A stretch of 64,000 nt of DNA, taken from positions 98,501 to 162,500 of the forward strand of contig CANTAL010000192.1 in the NCBI GenBank assembly GCA_947650365.1, given 5' to 3'. Both the position numbers and the translations under genes were made by a program. The first letter of the stretch is position 1, and the number at the start of each line of letters is the position of its first letter. The notes under the pieces are model-generated. The model ran no database searches. It had not been told where the DNA came from and worked only from the letters and a program-made list of their open reading frames with translations. Positions 30,420 to 41,439 of the stretch are shown here, one piece after another. The stretch is from Chamaelirium japonicum (taxonomy: Eukaryota; Streptophyta; Magnoliopsida; Liliales; Melanthiaceae).

Positions 30420-31990
30420 CGAAGAAGCCAATGAAGACCGAAGCTAGAGGCGTGGAGGCTCTAAAGACGAGGAGGCTCCAACGCTCGAGGTCGAAGGATG
30501 GAGGCTCGAAACTAGAGACATGGAGGCTTGGAAGACGAGGAGGCTCCAATACTTGAGTTGAAGGCCAAAGCTATAGAAGAGGAGGCTCCAACGCTCGACG
30601 ACCTATGGCTTCACGAGGCAAGGGCAAGTGCATCCCAAAGGAACGGCTTAGCCTACACAAGTTCTCATCAACGTGAAGGCCTTGCACAAGAAGATCAAAG
30701 CTTCAACTCTTCACATGAAGAAGAAAGCTTGGAAAAGAAGGCCCGGAGTCGGCATCACCTCGTCAACTCCAACAATCTTCATCAACTCCGAAGACACCAA
30801 AAGCAAAGGCCGGAGAAGAAGATTGAAGTCGTCTTCAACAAAGTTTTGACTCCTTGCACGAAGAAAGCTTGGAGATCAAAGAAGGTCCGGAGTCGGCGTT
30901 ACCCCGTCGTCCCCAAACATCTTCAACTTCGAAGATGCTAAAAGCAAAGGCCGGAGAAGAAGACCGAAGATCGGTGCTACACCTACTATCTTCATCAACA
31001 AAAGCCAACGCTACAACCATCGCACGAAGATCGGTGCTACACTCGTTGTCTTTAAAAGAGACCTTCAACTATGAAAACGCCAAAGAAGTTCGGAGAAAAA
31101 GAGAAGACAAAGCCGACGCAACAACCGTCGTTACTAAAGTTCCATCCCCAAAAGGAGGTCGGAAAAATTGAAGACGAAGGCCCTGCGAAGAAGAAGGAGG
31201 CTCGCCCTTGACGACCCAAGGCTTAACGAGGCACGGCTAGCGCTTCCTACGGGAACGTCTTAGCCCACAAAAGTCCTCATCAACGTGAACACCTTGCATA
31301 GAAGATCAAAACTTCGACTTCTCGCACGAAGAAGAAAGGTTGGAGAAGAAGGCCCGAAGTCGGCATCACCCTGTCATCTCCAATCATCTTCAACTCCAAA
31401 GATGCCAAAAGCAAAGGCCGGGGAAGAAGATCGAAGCGGCGCCACATCTGTCATCTTCAAAAAAACTTCAACTCCTCATACGAAGAGGAAAGCTCGGCGT
31501 TACCCCGTTATCCCCAAACATCTTCAATTCGAAGACACCAAAAGCAAAGACCGGAGAAGAAGACCGAAACCAGTGCTACACCCGCCGTCTTCATCAACAA
31601 AAGCCGACGCTATAATCATCGTATGGAGATCGATGCTACATCCGTCTTCTTTAAAAGAAGCCTTCGACTCCGAAGACACCAAAAGCCAAGGCCGAAGAAG
31701 ATTGAAGCCGGCAAGATCCCGCCGTCTTCATCAAGAAAAACTGACGCTACAATCGTCGCATAGAGATCCGTGCTACACCCACCGTCTTCATCAACAAAGT
31801 CGACACTACAACCGTCGCACGGAGATCGGTGCTACATCCGCTGTCTTCATTAACAAAAGTCGACGCTACAACCATCGCACGGAGATCGGTGTTGCATCCG
31901 CCGTTTTCAAAAGAAGTCTTCAACTCCAATAACGCCAAAAAAGCCCGAAGAAGAGAAGTCAAAGCCGACGCTACAATCGTTGTCACCAAA
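30420..31990 (+). repeat. Coding-like modular repeat zone of the solo LTR R/U5 region
   Basis: Modules such as GGCCGGAGAAGAAGA, CATCTTCAACTCC and TCGCACGAAGATCGGTGCTA recur many times. Three tandem copies of about 60 bp lie at 31740-31905. Open frames (30528-30941, 31285-31932) encode Lys/Arg/Ser-rich peptides resembling those of the intact LTRs, but they follow from the repeat composition and are not called as genes. Confidence 0.65.
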
Positions 31991-32012
31991 ATAAAGCCGG
32001 AAGAATAAAGAA

Positions 32013-32626
32013 TGTGGGGGGAAATTTCCGAGCCGCCTTGATCGAGAATCCCACCCCACAGCCTTGATTGAATTTGATGGTTTGTAGAGTTAGAGAGATG
32101 AGAGAATAGATAGAGAGAATAAAGAGCGATGACACAAGGGTTGGTGACGGAGTTCGGCCTTACGACCTACGTCTCCGGGCGAGAGGTGCCACCTGATCTT
32201 CACTATAATTTGAATACAAAGGGTGAGCGTTCTCTCGACAGGCCGAGAGAAGCTTCGTACAGTGGGGTTGCACGGAGCAACTAGAAGAGAACAAGGTGGG
32301 GAGAATAGAGGGCTCTGGCTCTGGCTCTAGATCCTCTCCTCCTCTGATCGAATGACCAACCCCTTTCCTGGATGCCTTGGGGGTCCTTTTATAGCGTAGG
32401 AATGAGCCCGATATGGCAGCGATGACGTGGCGATGATGATGTGGCACTGGTTCTGGTTCTCCTTGCTGGGCCCTTATTGGGTCGTTGTTCGGGCCCAATA
32501 AGGGGGGAGGGCTTGATCTACGAGCCCCGTAGAGTGGGCCCATGAACCCGGGCGGGCTTACCCACTTGGGCCGTTGCGCGGGCCCATGCCGCTCTGATCC
32601 GGTCCGGTACAATTTTTGCACCCACA
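32013..32626 (-). mobile_element. Second solo LTR nested in the first
   Basis: 614 bp starting TGTGGG and ending CCCACA, flanked by AAGAA on both sides (32008-32012 and 32627-32631). A GCTATAAAAGG TATA box on the minus strand (about 32388-32398) suggests minus orientation. No internal domain. It belongs to a different family from its host. Confidence 0.88.
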
Positions 32627-32695
32627 AAGAAGACTAGGAGACATTGTCAATCGTCGTTTTAGGTGAAGATCAAGCTAAAGCCAAAAACAAAGGCT

Positions 32696-33190
32696 CAAAG
32701 CCAAAGTTACGTTCGTGCTAAAGCTACGCACGGGCTAAAACCAAGCAACTATGAAGGATCACGAGCAAAGCTACACACTTTCTAGCCGATATGACGCGAA
32801 GTCCGAAAGAATGAAAGCACTGCAAGCCTTTACCCCTTCTACGTTCAAGTGCTAACGCCAAAGCTACGCCGACGCCAGAACTACGCTAATGCAACGCCGG
32901 AGCTTGACGTAAGAAGCCAAAGCTAAAGTTAAGCCAGAACCAGACGCTAGAAGCCAAAGCCAGAGCAAAGCCAAAGTTACGCCCGCGCTAATGCCACGCA
33001 CGTGCTGAAGCCAAGCAACTACGAAGGATCACGAGTAGAGCAACGCACTTTCTAGCCGATACGACGCAAAGTTCGGAAGAACAAAAGCACTACAAGCCTC
33101 TACTCCTACGTTCAAGCGCTAAACACCAAAGCTACGCCGACACCAGAGCTACGCTAAAACAAAGCCAAAGCTAGACGCCAGAAGTCAATG
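32696..33190 (+). repeat. Tandem duplication of about 270 bp in the solo LTR
   Basis: GCCAAAGTTACG recurs at 32700 and 32970. Both units continue through GCAACTA-GAAGGATCACGAG, TTTCTAGCCGATA and GCTACGCCGAC in the same order. Confidence 0.8.
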
Positions 33191-33593
33191 CCGAAGGTGA
33201 AAGCAAGATCGACGCTGCGAACAGACGATCAAAGACGCCGAGGTCTAGCAAGAGCCAGGAGAGACGCGAAGATCGAGCAGATAATGCCGAAAGCCTTCTA
33301 GCCGAGAAAGCACGAAGCACGAAAGGGACAAACGCAAAGGCCAAAACACTCAACCTCTCAAGAAACCTAAAACCTTGTAAAGACCTCTGTCATGGGCAAC
33401 CCTCCAGAGCTCTCGCATGAAGTAACGTGGAGACGTGGATCAAAGGGACCCTCCAAAGGATCCCTCCCACAATCTCATGATCAAATCTTCGCAGCACTCG
33501 GCTCACCACTCCTGAGTCCCCGGGTCTCGGCTCTGTAATTTTCATGTGCGCGCAATAAAGATGACCTGTATCTTTTTCAGCGCATACAGTTCT

Positions 33594-33898
33594 ATTGTGA
33601 GAAAGCTAAAAATGAGGTTGATGGGATATATGAAAGATGAGAGTGAGTGGTGAAAGAGAATGGTGGGATGAGAAAAAGATGAAAAGGAAAGAGATTGATG
33701 TATATGATTATATAAATAAAAGGTTTGTGGGTATAGAAAGATGAGTGAAATAAGTGGAATGGGAGTCCTAGAGAAATATTAGTGGGATGAGAGATGAGAA
33801 AGTGGTGGAACGAGAGATGAGAGATGAGAAAGAACATTTGGTATTTTGGTGCATGCAATGATAAATAAACATGAGAGCAGAATGATAGAGATCCGTTG

Positions 33899-33950
<52 letters not shown>

Positions 33951-34100
33951 TAAAGAGATGGAAAAGAGAGAAATGGTGGATAAATAAGAGATGGGAGAGA
34001 TTTGTGGGATTGGAGATATGAGAAACCGGAAAAGTTAATGCATGGGATATAGAGAAATCAAAGAGATAGATGTGAGAGATGGATAGGATGAGAGATACAT

Positions 34101-34159
<59 letters not shown>

Positions 34160-34270
34160 GGGTGAAAGAGAGACCCATCAATCCAGAGGGGGAGATCCCG
34201 AGAGGTATATAGATATATGGAATGATAGTGACAGGAGAGAGAATGCTAGGGATGATAGGGAAACATAAAA
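33594..34270. repeat. Degenerate purine-rich array (GGTGGGATGAGAGA-like) with (GA)n and (TG)n runs
   Basis: This is the complement in sense of the 28055-28737 array. It contains a perfect (GA)n at 33902-33948, (TG)n at 34100-34124 and (GA)n at 34124-34156. Confidence 0.8.
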
Positions 34271-34884
34271 AAAGAAAGGGATGGGTGTTGGAAATATGGA
34301 ATCAGCAACTAGGCTTTGAGGCATGTATTGTATACCCTTTCTGTAAAGAGTGATTTGCTCCCACTTAAATTGAGTTTGCTAACCTTTAAAATACAGTAAA
34401 GCCTTCTAAATTCTGCATTCAGCAACAACGAAGAACTCCATAGAACTCTTGTTGACACTGAACCTTTCTAGCAACTAGAGAGTAACCACCAAACTGAGAA
34501 CAAATCTGGTTGATTCGATGTGTTCAGAAGTGTCAAGGCTGCCTTTATTTAAAAACTTGAAATTGACACATTTCACGGGGTGTCTTTTCAGAGGTATCTC
34601 TCCTGATTAGAATGCACATTTTTTTATCAAAAAGCTTCTCTTATGAAAGAAGGCATTTTATCAAAAAGCTTCTCTTATGAAAGAAGGCATCTACACGGAT
34701 CCAAACACATCTTTACACACTCCTACGTGACACACACACACAGTTGGATTTATGGAAAACATGGTTTGATGTACAATATTATATGCCATATTTGAATTAA
34801 ACTGAATTTAATAAACACCGATGTCAAGATATACTCAACAATATGTGGGATGACAAGATATGTATGAGATGATAGAGTGATGAG

Positions 34885-34886
<2 letters not shown>
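34271..34886. other. AT-rich spacer with a 34-bp tandem duplication
   Basis: A 34-bp unit (beginning TTTATCAAAAAGCTTCTC) is repeated exactly at about 34623-34656 and 34657-34690. No gene is seen. Confidence 0.6.
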
Positions 34887-35318
<432 letters not shown>

Positions 35319-35321
<3 letters not shown>

Positions 35322-36112
35322 GATCTCCATTTCCATGGAGCAGGTTGGTGTACTAGAGACTAGTTGACAGACTGATCGGCCATGTCGTAAAGACCGGGCC
35401 TTTGAGTTGACATTGGATTGAATTCTAACCTAATTCAGATTAGGGAACTTATAGAACTGCTTTTAGAAATGTTTCCACTAACAGACTCCACACTTAAATG
35501 GGATGTTGGAGATCTCGACTTAGGTGCTCTGATTTCCCCTCGCCGCCCTCGCTGTATGCTCACTCAAAGGAGGGTTTGCTGTATCCTAAAGGCAAACTTT
35601 TCCCGAACCCATGCATGTTGCAGGCAATTTTTCGGGCTTGAAGAAGACATAAATACTATGCACAACTGATCACTATCTGCTCAAATTGTTACCATCTGCC
35701 ATGAAAGTAAGAAAGTTCAAAGATAAAATTTTTAAAATCGCCTTAATGAGTCCTATCCACCAAACTTCTTTTGTTTTCGAAGAGGACATACCTGTGCAAA
35801 ATATTTTTTTCCTTGCCAATGACCGAGTCTTGTTCCTGCTCATAGGTGCACCACTTTATTTATACGCCACACGGTGTAAGATAAGCCCAAGACTCAATCC
35901 TGCAATCCAAAAAAATATAATATTTTCTATTTTACATGCATGGGTAGATTAACCATAGCCTATTATTCAATGCCTGCATGTTGCTGCTGCTGCTGTTGTT
36001 GATGATGATAATGGTGGTGGTGGTGGTGGTGTTGATGATTTTTTTTTCTTTCTTTTTTATTGTTGATTGTTGATGCTGTTGATTTTAAAGCTTTCCTACC
36101 TTAATTCTGCAG
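35319..36112. other. Upstream flank or intron of the EDA40-like gene
   Basis: No first exon could be recognised. A cluster of triplet repeats (GCT, GTT, GAT, GGT) lies at 35980-36042. The sequence ends with a good acceptor, TTAATTCTGCAG, at 36101-36112. Confidence 0.5.
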
Positions 36113-37468
36113 GGCTTATGTGCAATATGTCTGGAGCCTCTTAGCTGCAGCGCCAGCGACGGCGGCGGAGGGCAGCGGATATTCACCGCCCAGTGCACGC
36201 ACTCGTTCCACTTCCTCTGCATTGCATCCAACGTCCGGCATGGCAGCGTCACCTGCCCCATCTGCAGGGCCTACTGGTCCCACCTCCCCCGCGACCTCAC
36301 AGCCTTCTCCCACCGCCCGCTCCCCTGCCACCAGTCGGATCCCATCCTTCGCATCCTCGACAACTCCATTGCTACCTTCCGTGTCAACCGCCGCTCCTCC
36401 CTCCGCTCCACTCGCTACGACGACGACGATCCCGTCGATCCAGGCATCCCCACACCCGCCCACCATCGCCTCCACCTCGCTCTGATTCCCGTCCCACCGC
36501 CGGCGACCGGCCCCATTGCTGCCTCGCGCTACCTACCCGGCCGGCATCATCAGATTGCTGACACTTCTGTGCTCGTCTCGCAACCAACTACTTCACCAAG
36601 TGGGCACAAGAGGGTCTCTCTCCTGGTAAAGCTCTTGCACCCGCAAGCCACCGACCTAGTCCTTGTCGTGAGCCCCAACGGCCCTCACCTGAGGCTCCTT
36701 AAGCAATCCATGGCCTTGGTTGTGTTCTCGCTGCGTGCAGTCGACAGGCTGGCCATCGTCACTTGCTCCACCTCCGCAAACCGCGCCTTCCCGCTGAGAC
36801 GGATGTCGCCTGAGGGCAAGCGGACCGCTCTACATGCCATTGATCGCCTCTTCTACCTCGGAGGGGAGACCGACCTGACCGAAGGGCTCCAGAAAGGGGT
36901 CAAGATACTGGAGGACCGGATGCACCGCAACCCTGTATCCTGCATCCTGCACATTTCGGACAGTCCCACGCAAGCCTGCATTGGCGGACACCCGCAGGTC
37001 CTTGTCCCGATCCACCGATTCTGTGTTGGGTATGGCTTTGGGGCCTCGAACGGGCTCGTCATGCACGAGTTCGAAGATTTCTTAGCGAGAGTGCTCGGGG
37101 GGGTGATCAAAGAGACCCAGCTGCGGGTCGGGGAGGAGGGAGACTGGGTGGGATTGGGAGAGCTCAGGATCGGGGAGGAAAGACGGATACCGTTGGATTT
37201 GGCGGGAGAGTGTGCCCACGTCTGCATCGGCTACAGCTACGTCGAAGGTGGCGGGGGAGCTGAAGAGCGAGTGACGACTGGGGAAGCCGCGGTGGGGATC
37301 GGAGAGAAGAGTGAGGGGAGCGAAGGTGGCTGCGCTGGCGGGTGTGGGGGCGGGGCGAGGGATCTGAGCATCGGTGACGGGAGGAGGAGCAGCGTCGAGA
37401 GATGGGATTACATCGACCCGTTCATGGCTAGAAGATGGGCGAAGCATTTGCACGGATACAAGGCTTGA
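36113..37468 (+). CDS. EDA40/WAV3-like RING-vWA E3 ubiquitin ligase, last exon (5' exon not found)
   Basis: A continuous 451-codon frame follows a splice acceptor at 36112 and ends at TGA 37466-37468. Residues 1-60 form a RING: C3, C6 (CAIC), C28, H30, H33, C36, C48 and C51 (CPIC), the zinc ligands for binding an E2. After a Pro-rich linker (60-150) comes a vWA-like domain (about 165-330), with LVLVVSPNGPHLRLLKQSM in place of the usual DxSGS metal site, as in EDA40-type members of the WAV3 family. A family-typical DYIDPFMARRWAKHLHGYK tail closes it. The family acts in ubiquitination linked to root gravitropism and embryo-sac development. Relatives have an N-terminal exon of roughly 100-200 residues with their start codon; none was found, so the gene may be 5'-truncated or its first exon displaced upstream. 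The exon is GC-rich, unlike its flanks. No stop or frameshift is seen. Confidence 0.88.
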   Translation, partial: GLCAICLEPLSCSASDGGGGQRIFTAQCTHSFHFLCIASNVRHGSVTCPICRAYWSHLPRDLTAFSHRPLPCHQSDPILRILDNSIATFRVNRRSSLRSTRYDDDDPVDPGIPTPAHHRLHLALIPVPPPATGPIAASRYLPGRHHQIADTSVLVSQPTTSPSGHKRVSLLVKLLHPQATDLVLVVSPNGPHLRLLKQSMALVVFSLRAVDRLAIVTCSTSANRAFPLRRMSPEGKRTALHAIDRLFYLGGETDLTEGLQKGVKILEDRMHRNPVSCILHISDSPTQACIGGHPQVLVPIHRFCVGYGFGASNGLVMHEFEDFLARVLGGVIKETQLRVGEEGDWVGLGELRIGEERRIPLDLAGECAHVCIGYSYVEGGGGAEERVTTGEAAVGIGEKSEGSEGGCAGGCGGGARDLSIGDGRRSSVERWDYIDPFMARRWAKHLHGYKA

Positions 37469-37744
37469 CACCCCCTGATGCTTGAAGGTTGCACTTCCAA
37501 CATGAGAGCCACAAAATGGATAATGGAGTGGTTTTGCATTCCATGGAATTCTCTGAACCATCATGCCATGGTTTTATTTTCCGTCAATTGGGTCAAAAAT
37601 GTTCATTTTCTTTTCCCCCTTTTTCGTTATATTTATGGCCGAATGTACGCGGAAAACATTGCAAATTAACACGTGTGGGAAAGCGTACCGATGATCCACC
37701 ACGAGCAATCAAGCCAATCAAGAGTTTTTCTCATTCTTTGGGGT
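37469..37744. other. Probable 3' UTR and flank of the EDA40-like gene
   Basis: T-rich sequence with no further domain. It ends at the copia LTR. Confidence 0.45.
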
Positions 37745-38012
37745 GAGAGGATTGCAAAATCTAGTACGTGCGGAAGCGCTTCTCTTTGTGGGTGGTGTAA
37801 GGGATTGGAGAGAGGCAAAGGGCTTGTACTCGGGTTATCCCCATACTAGTGAATTCATTAATCGTTGTTACTGGACATCTTGTGTGTGATTTTTTTATGC
37901 TTTGTTTATTTGTTCGTATTCTCGGTGGTGATGAGTCGTTTTCTCTATGGAAATTCCTCGTACGTCGTGTTCTCACATTCCTTTCGCTGCACGAGGGCCT
38001 CTGATTATAACA
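37745..38012 (+). repeat. 5' LTR of the deleted copia
   Basis: 268 bp, TGAGAGG to TATAACA. Its GGCAAAGGGCTTGTACTCG portion onward is shared with 39401-39589. Confidence 0.75.
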
Positions 38013-38015
38013 AAT

Positions 38016-38027
38016 TGGTATCAGAGC
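38016..38027 (+). promoter_or_regulatory. Primer-binding site (initiator tRNA-Met type)
   Basis: TGGTATCAGAGC, three bases after the LTR end. Confidence 0.92.
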
Positions 38028-38057
38028 ATCTTGTTTGTGATTCAGAGGTGCCAGATC

Positions 38058-39130
38058 AATGTTGAAGAATTCAGAGATGATGACTCAAAGTTCGAACCTA
38101 CGGTTCGAGATTGAAAAGTTCGATGATCATATCAACTTTGGCTAGTGGCAAATACAAGTCAGGGGTAAATTGATTCAAGGCGGATTACATAAAGCTCTGA
38201 TAGGCATCAAACATGACTCGATGTCGGAAGACTATTGGTTTAAGTATGATTTGAAGGTGGCGAGAGCGATTTGGATTTATCTCTTGAAGGTTGTGTTGGC
38301 AAACATCTCCAAGAAGGTTTTTGCAGTAAAACTGTGAGAGAAGAAGGAGAGCATATACATGATCCGGTCGCTTACGACCGATTGTACGTGAAGTAAAAGA
38401 TCTACGCTTTTCAGGGCGAAAGGTATAACGATCTCAGAGTATATCTCTACCTTCAATCAACTAACAGAAGAACTTCTTAATATTGGTGAAGATATGAAGG
38501 AGATGGATAAGACGATACTTCTTCTGGGATCTTTACCCCAGTCCTAGGAGCATCTAAAGGTCATGATGCTTTACGGGAAAGAATCCATCAAGTTGGAGGA
38601 AGTCACAGGTATGCTTCTCGCAAACAAGCTTAGTTTAAAGGGGACGAGCGAGGCGAGTGGTGACAACCAATCTAAGGCTCTAACGGTGGTTGTGGGGGTG
38701 AAGAAGAAGAAGAGACCATGCACTAGTTGGAAGCGTGGAAGATTTGAGCACTTCAAATCGAAGTGCAAGTGGAAAGGTGGAGCAAGACCGGATTGCTTAG
38801 GATATTCTAAAGACAAGGATGACGAATTTGTCGGTTATGCCTCATCGAGTGATTTTGATAAGGGGTATGTTCTGATGACTACTACTAATTCTATATCGAT
38901 CAGATGAGGACTGAATAATCGATAGCAGGGTCACACATCATATTTGCTCGCACAAGGTATGGTTTGACAAGTATGCGGAGTGTGATGGTGGCAAGTTGAC
39001 AGCTAGTGATGGCTCCTAGGTGTCGATAAAAAGAGTCGGGGATATTCGACTTGAGATGTCTGGCGGGCGAGTACAAACACTCAAGGATGTCCGTCATGTT
39101 ACGGGATGGAGGGGTAATATAGTCTCTCAT
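38058..39130 (+). pseudogene. Copia gag and protease relic
   Basis: Broken frames read LRFEIEKFDDHINFG, then ISEYISTFNQLTEELLNIGE and DKTILLLGSLPQS, the gag of copia elements. The longest piece (38563-38907) has a defective zinc knuckle, CTSWKRGRFEHFKSKC, in which the second Cys is Trp. Protease-like ICSHKVWFDKY and IRLEMSGGRVQTLKDVRHV follow, with stops. At least five in-frame stops in gag. Confidence 0.8.
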
Positions 39131-39400
39131 TCCAGGCTAGATTTTCTCAGATATATCTTCATCGGCCAAGGTGGAGTTGTGGAAGTTTAAGACAATTTCT
39201 CCATGATCATGAAGGGGCCTTAGGTGGAGGCCTATATAGATTAGTCGAAAGGGCAGCAGCACATGCACAATGTTTGGTGAAGAATAAAGGGTGCAGATGG
39301 AGTATGCTCAGGGATGAAGATGATCAAGAGGTGGTTTCCAGTGGCCAAGTCGAAAGACTTAGGAAATTACCAAGCTCGGTGATTGGGCTCCCGGTTCGGG

Positions 39401-39589
39401 GGCAAAGGGCTTGTACTCGAGTTATACCCATAGTACTAGTAAATTCATTGATCGTTGTTACCTACATCGTGTGTGTGATTCCTTTGTTCGTCTTCTCGGT
39501 GGTAGTGAGTCATCGTCTTCTCCGTGAAAATTCCTCGCACGTCATGTTCTCACGCTCCTTCCGCTACGTGAGGGCCTCGGATCGCAACA
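39401..39589 (+). repeat. Truncated 3' LTR of the deleted copia
   Basis: 189 bp matching the last two thirds of the 5' LTR. Its first portion and most of pol are gone, so one deletion probably removed both. Confidence 0.78.
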
Positions 39590-40616
39590 GGGGTTGGAAC
39601 ATATGATCTCTCAACAACGAGAGAGACATGTTACCACTAGTTGTGACTCTAGTTACACTATCCTCTTTCTCTTGATCTAATGTCAAACCCCTCGGCTTGT
39701 CTTTCAAGTTAGGTTCACTCAAATGCAAATACACGTGCAAATAACCAATGCAATTAGCTAGACACCTATTTAAGTGAAAATTATAAGTGCACTACCATGT
39801 TGTACCGCATTACCGTACTCCTCAATCGTTGAAGATGTTTAAGTATAGTACAGTGCTTCATGAAGACTAAATTAAAACACTAATATGACCATCTCCAAAG
39901 GTATATGATGCATTTGGTTCAATAAGATGGATAGGATATAAAAAATCGGCGTCTTGGCGAATTCGTTTGGATTTTATACGTGATTTCACAAATTAGAGTG
40001 TTTCACTTTTTTCGGAGTTTAATTAACTTTTTCAATGATTTTATCGAAAAATCACTTTCTATATTGTTACATTGCTTCACGAGTTTTTCAAATTGTATCG
40101 GACTTCATCGGGTCTAGGGATTCACTCCGTCATGGCCAAACACATAGAAAAATTCTAAGTGCTCAGAATCTGCCTTAGGAGTCCGAACTCTTATTCGGAC
40201 AGGTTACCTTAGGCTCCGAACCCTTGCTCGGACGCCCAAGCTAAGATTCGAACTGAGCAATATGTGCGGTCTGAACGATCTTGCAGTTCCATCACTGGCA
40301 GTCCGAACAGTCGTTCGAACGACTAAGGCTGGCGTCAGATTTTTACGAGTCTGGTGTAAGGACAAAGAGTCAGACGGGTTCGAAGTGATCCGAACCCTTG
40401 TTCAACATGGTCGAGTTAGGATTAGTTGTAAGGTTAGGATTCGCCACTAAACCACATGTATGGGTATTACCCATTAATTGTGACCAACCGGATGGGGGAT
40501 TATTGGGCCATCCTCATGCCACATACGGCCAACTCCCCAACATACTACTGATATTTGTTCCAATATGTTATGTTTTTGCTACAGTTCTTTTATAATCATG
40601 CATTATCATTTCCGAT
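39590..40616. other. Unassigned, possibly old LTR sequence
   Basis: No gene seen. At 40190-40410 phrases like TCCGAACCCTTG and GTCCGAAC recur; the same words occur at 62500-62640, so both may derive from one old LTR family. Confidence 0.35.
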
Positions 40617-41026
40617 TAGGGGTGACAATGGGTCGTGTCGGGTCGGGTTCGTGTCGGGTCATGTCCAAAAACCCTAGACCAGGACTTGACCCGTTTAACT
40701 AATCATGTCTAGATTCTAAACCCGTACCCGACCCATTTATAAACAGGTAGACCCGTTTACCACACGGGTTTATTAAGTTGGCCCGATCCGACTCAACCCG
40801 AGATTACCCGATAGACCTGCTGATACTATGTATTAAGTATCGGATTGCAGGTAGACCCGACCCGACACCCGAGGCTACCGTGTCTAGACCCTAAACCCGG
40901 ACCCGACCCGTTTATTAAACGGGTCTATCGTGTCAACCCGTTTACGACCCGAACCCATTTAGCCCTGACCCAGACCCACTAACTTCGTGTCGGGTTTGCC
41001 GTGTCGGTCTTAAATTGCCAGCCCTA
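40617..41026. mobile_element. hAT-like element with GACCCG-rich ends (copy 3)
   Basis: Ends TAGGGGTGACAAT and ATTGCCAGCCCTA. Interior of GACCCG/CGGGTC words. Closest to copy 2, in the opposite orientation. TTTC begins both flanks (TTTCCGAT and TTTCTATG). Confidence 0.7.
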
Positions 41027-41078
41027 TTTCTATGTTGCATACGTAAAAGAAAGACAATTTTAACCATACATATGGAAG

Positions 41079-41270
41079 GAGAATGATTTTGTTCCAACCT
41101 CCTTAAAGAGGTTGGAGCATTCACGGCTCTCTCATTGGTCCATTTCAAGGGTGTATAGTCATTTCACCATGATTAATAGCATAAAATGACATACTTGCCT
41201 TTGAAATGGACCAATGAGAGAGCCGTGAATGCTCCAACCACTTTAAGGAGGTTGGAACAAAATCGTTCTC
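41079..41270. mobile_element. MULE-type foldback MITE with 10-bp target duplication
   Basis: 192 bp with nearly perfect inverted repeats of about 75 bp per arm (GAGAATGATTTTGTTCCAAC at the left). CATATGGAAG flanks both sides exactly (41069-41078 and 41271-41280). The length of the duplication points to Mutator-like transposase. The arms could fold into a long hairpin RNA. Confidence 0.9.
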
Positions 41271-41439
41271 CATATGGAAGTGTTTGCACATGTAAAAAAC
41301 ACAATTTTAGACGAAGATCGCAAAAAGGCATGTGTTATTTTACACAAGCTATATGTGCAAATTTGCAGATTTTGCATTTCCACATCGTCCAAACACTAAA
41401 AACTAAAGCTAAGTTGTAGTTTTCATCTGCTCTACATAA

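Larger units (their letters stand above)
28806..33588 (+). mobile_element. Solo LTR related to the Tat element, enlarged by nested insertions
   Basis: The segment is homologous, in opposite orientation, to the LTRs at 42392-44494 and 56755-58856. Landmarks in the same order are: GATCCCTCGATCCGACG (29384-29400), a TATA box CCTATAAATAGAAGGGG (30384-30400), a CACGAAGAAGAAAG-type coding-like repeat zone, CTTGTAAAGACC (33374-33385), GTGGAGACGTGGATCAAAGGG, and the end GCATACA (33582-33588). No internal domain follows, so it is a solo LTR. The 5' boundary is uncertain (28743-28806); GTTCT occurs at 28738-28742 and 33589-33593 but does not abut a TG start. It is much more diverged than the intact element. 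Confidence 0.75.
37745..39589 (+). mobile_element. Internally deleted Ty1-copia element
   Basis: A 5' LTR (37745-38012), a primer site, a gag relic and a protease fragment are followed directly by a 5'-truncated 3' LTR (39401-39589). Integrase, polymerase and RNase H are missing. Flanks GGGGG (37740-37744) and GGGGT (39590-39594) fit a duplication with one change. It lies about 280 bp after the EDA40-like stop codon in the same orientation. Confidence 0.8.

Noticed and set aside
36116..36561. Ser/Pro/Thr-rich and Pro/His-rich frames overlapping the EDA40-like exon
   Set aside because: They are other-frame and opposite-strand shadows of a GC-rich true exon that has an aligned RING domain.
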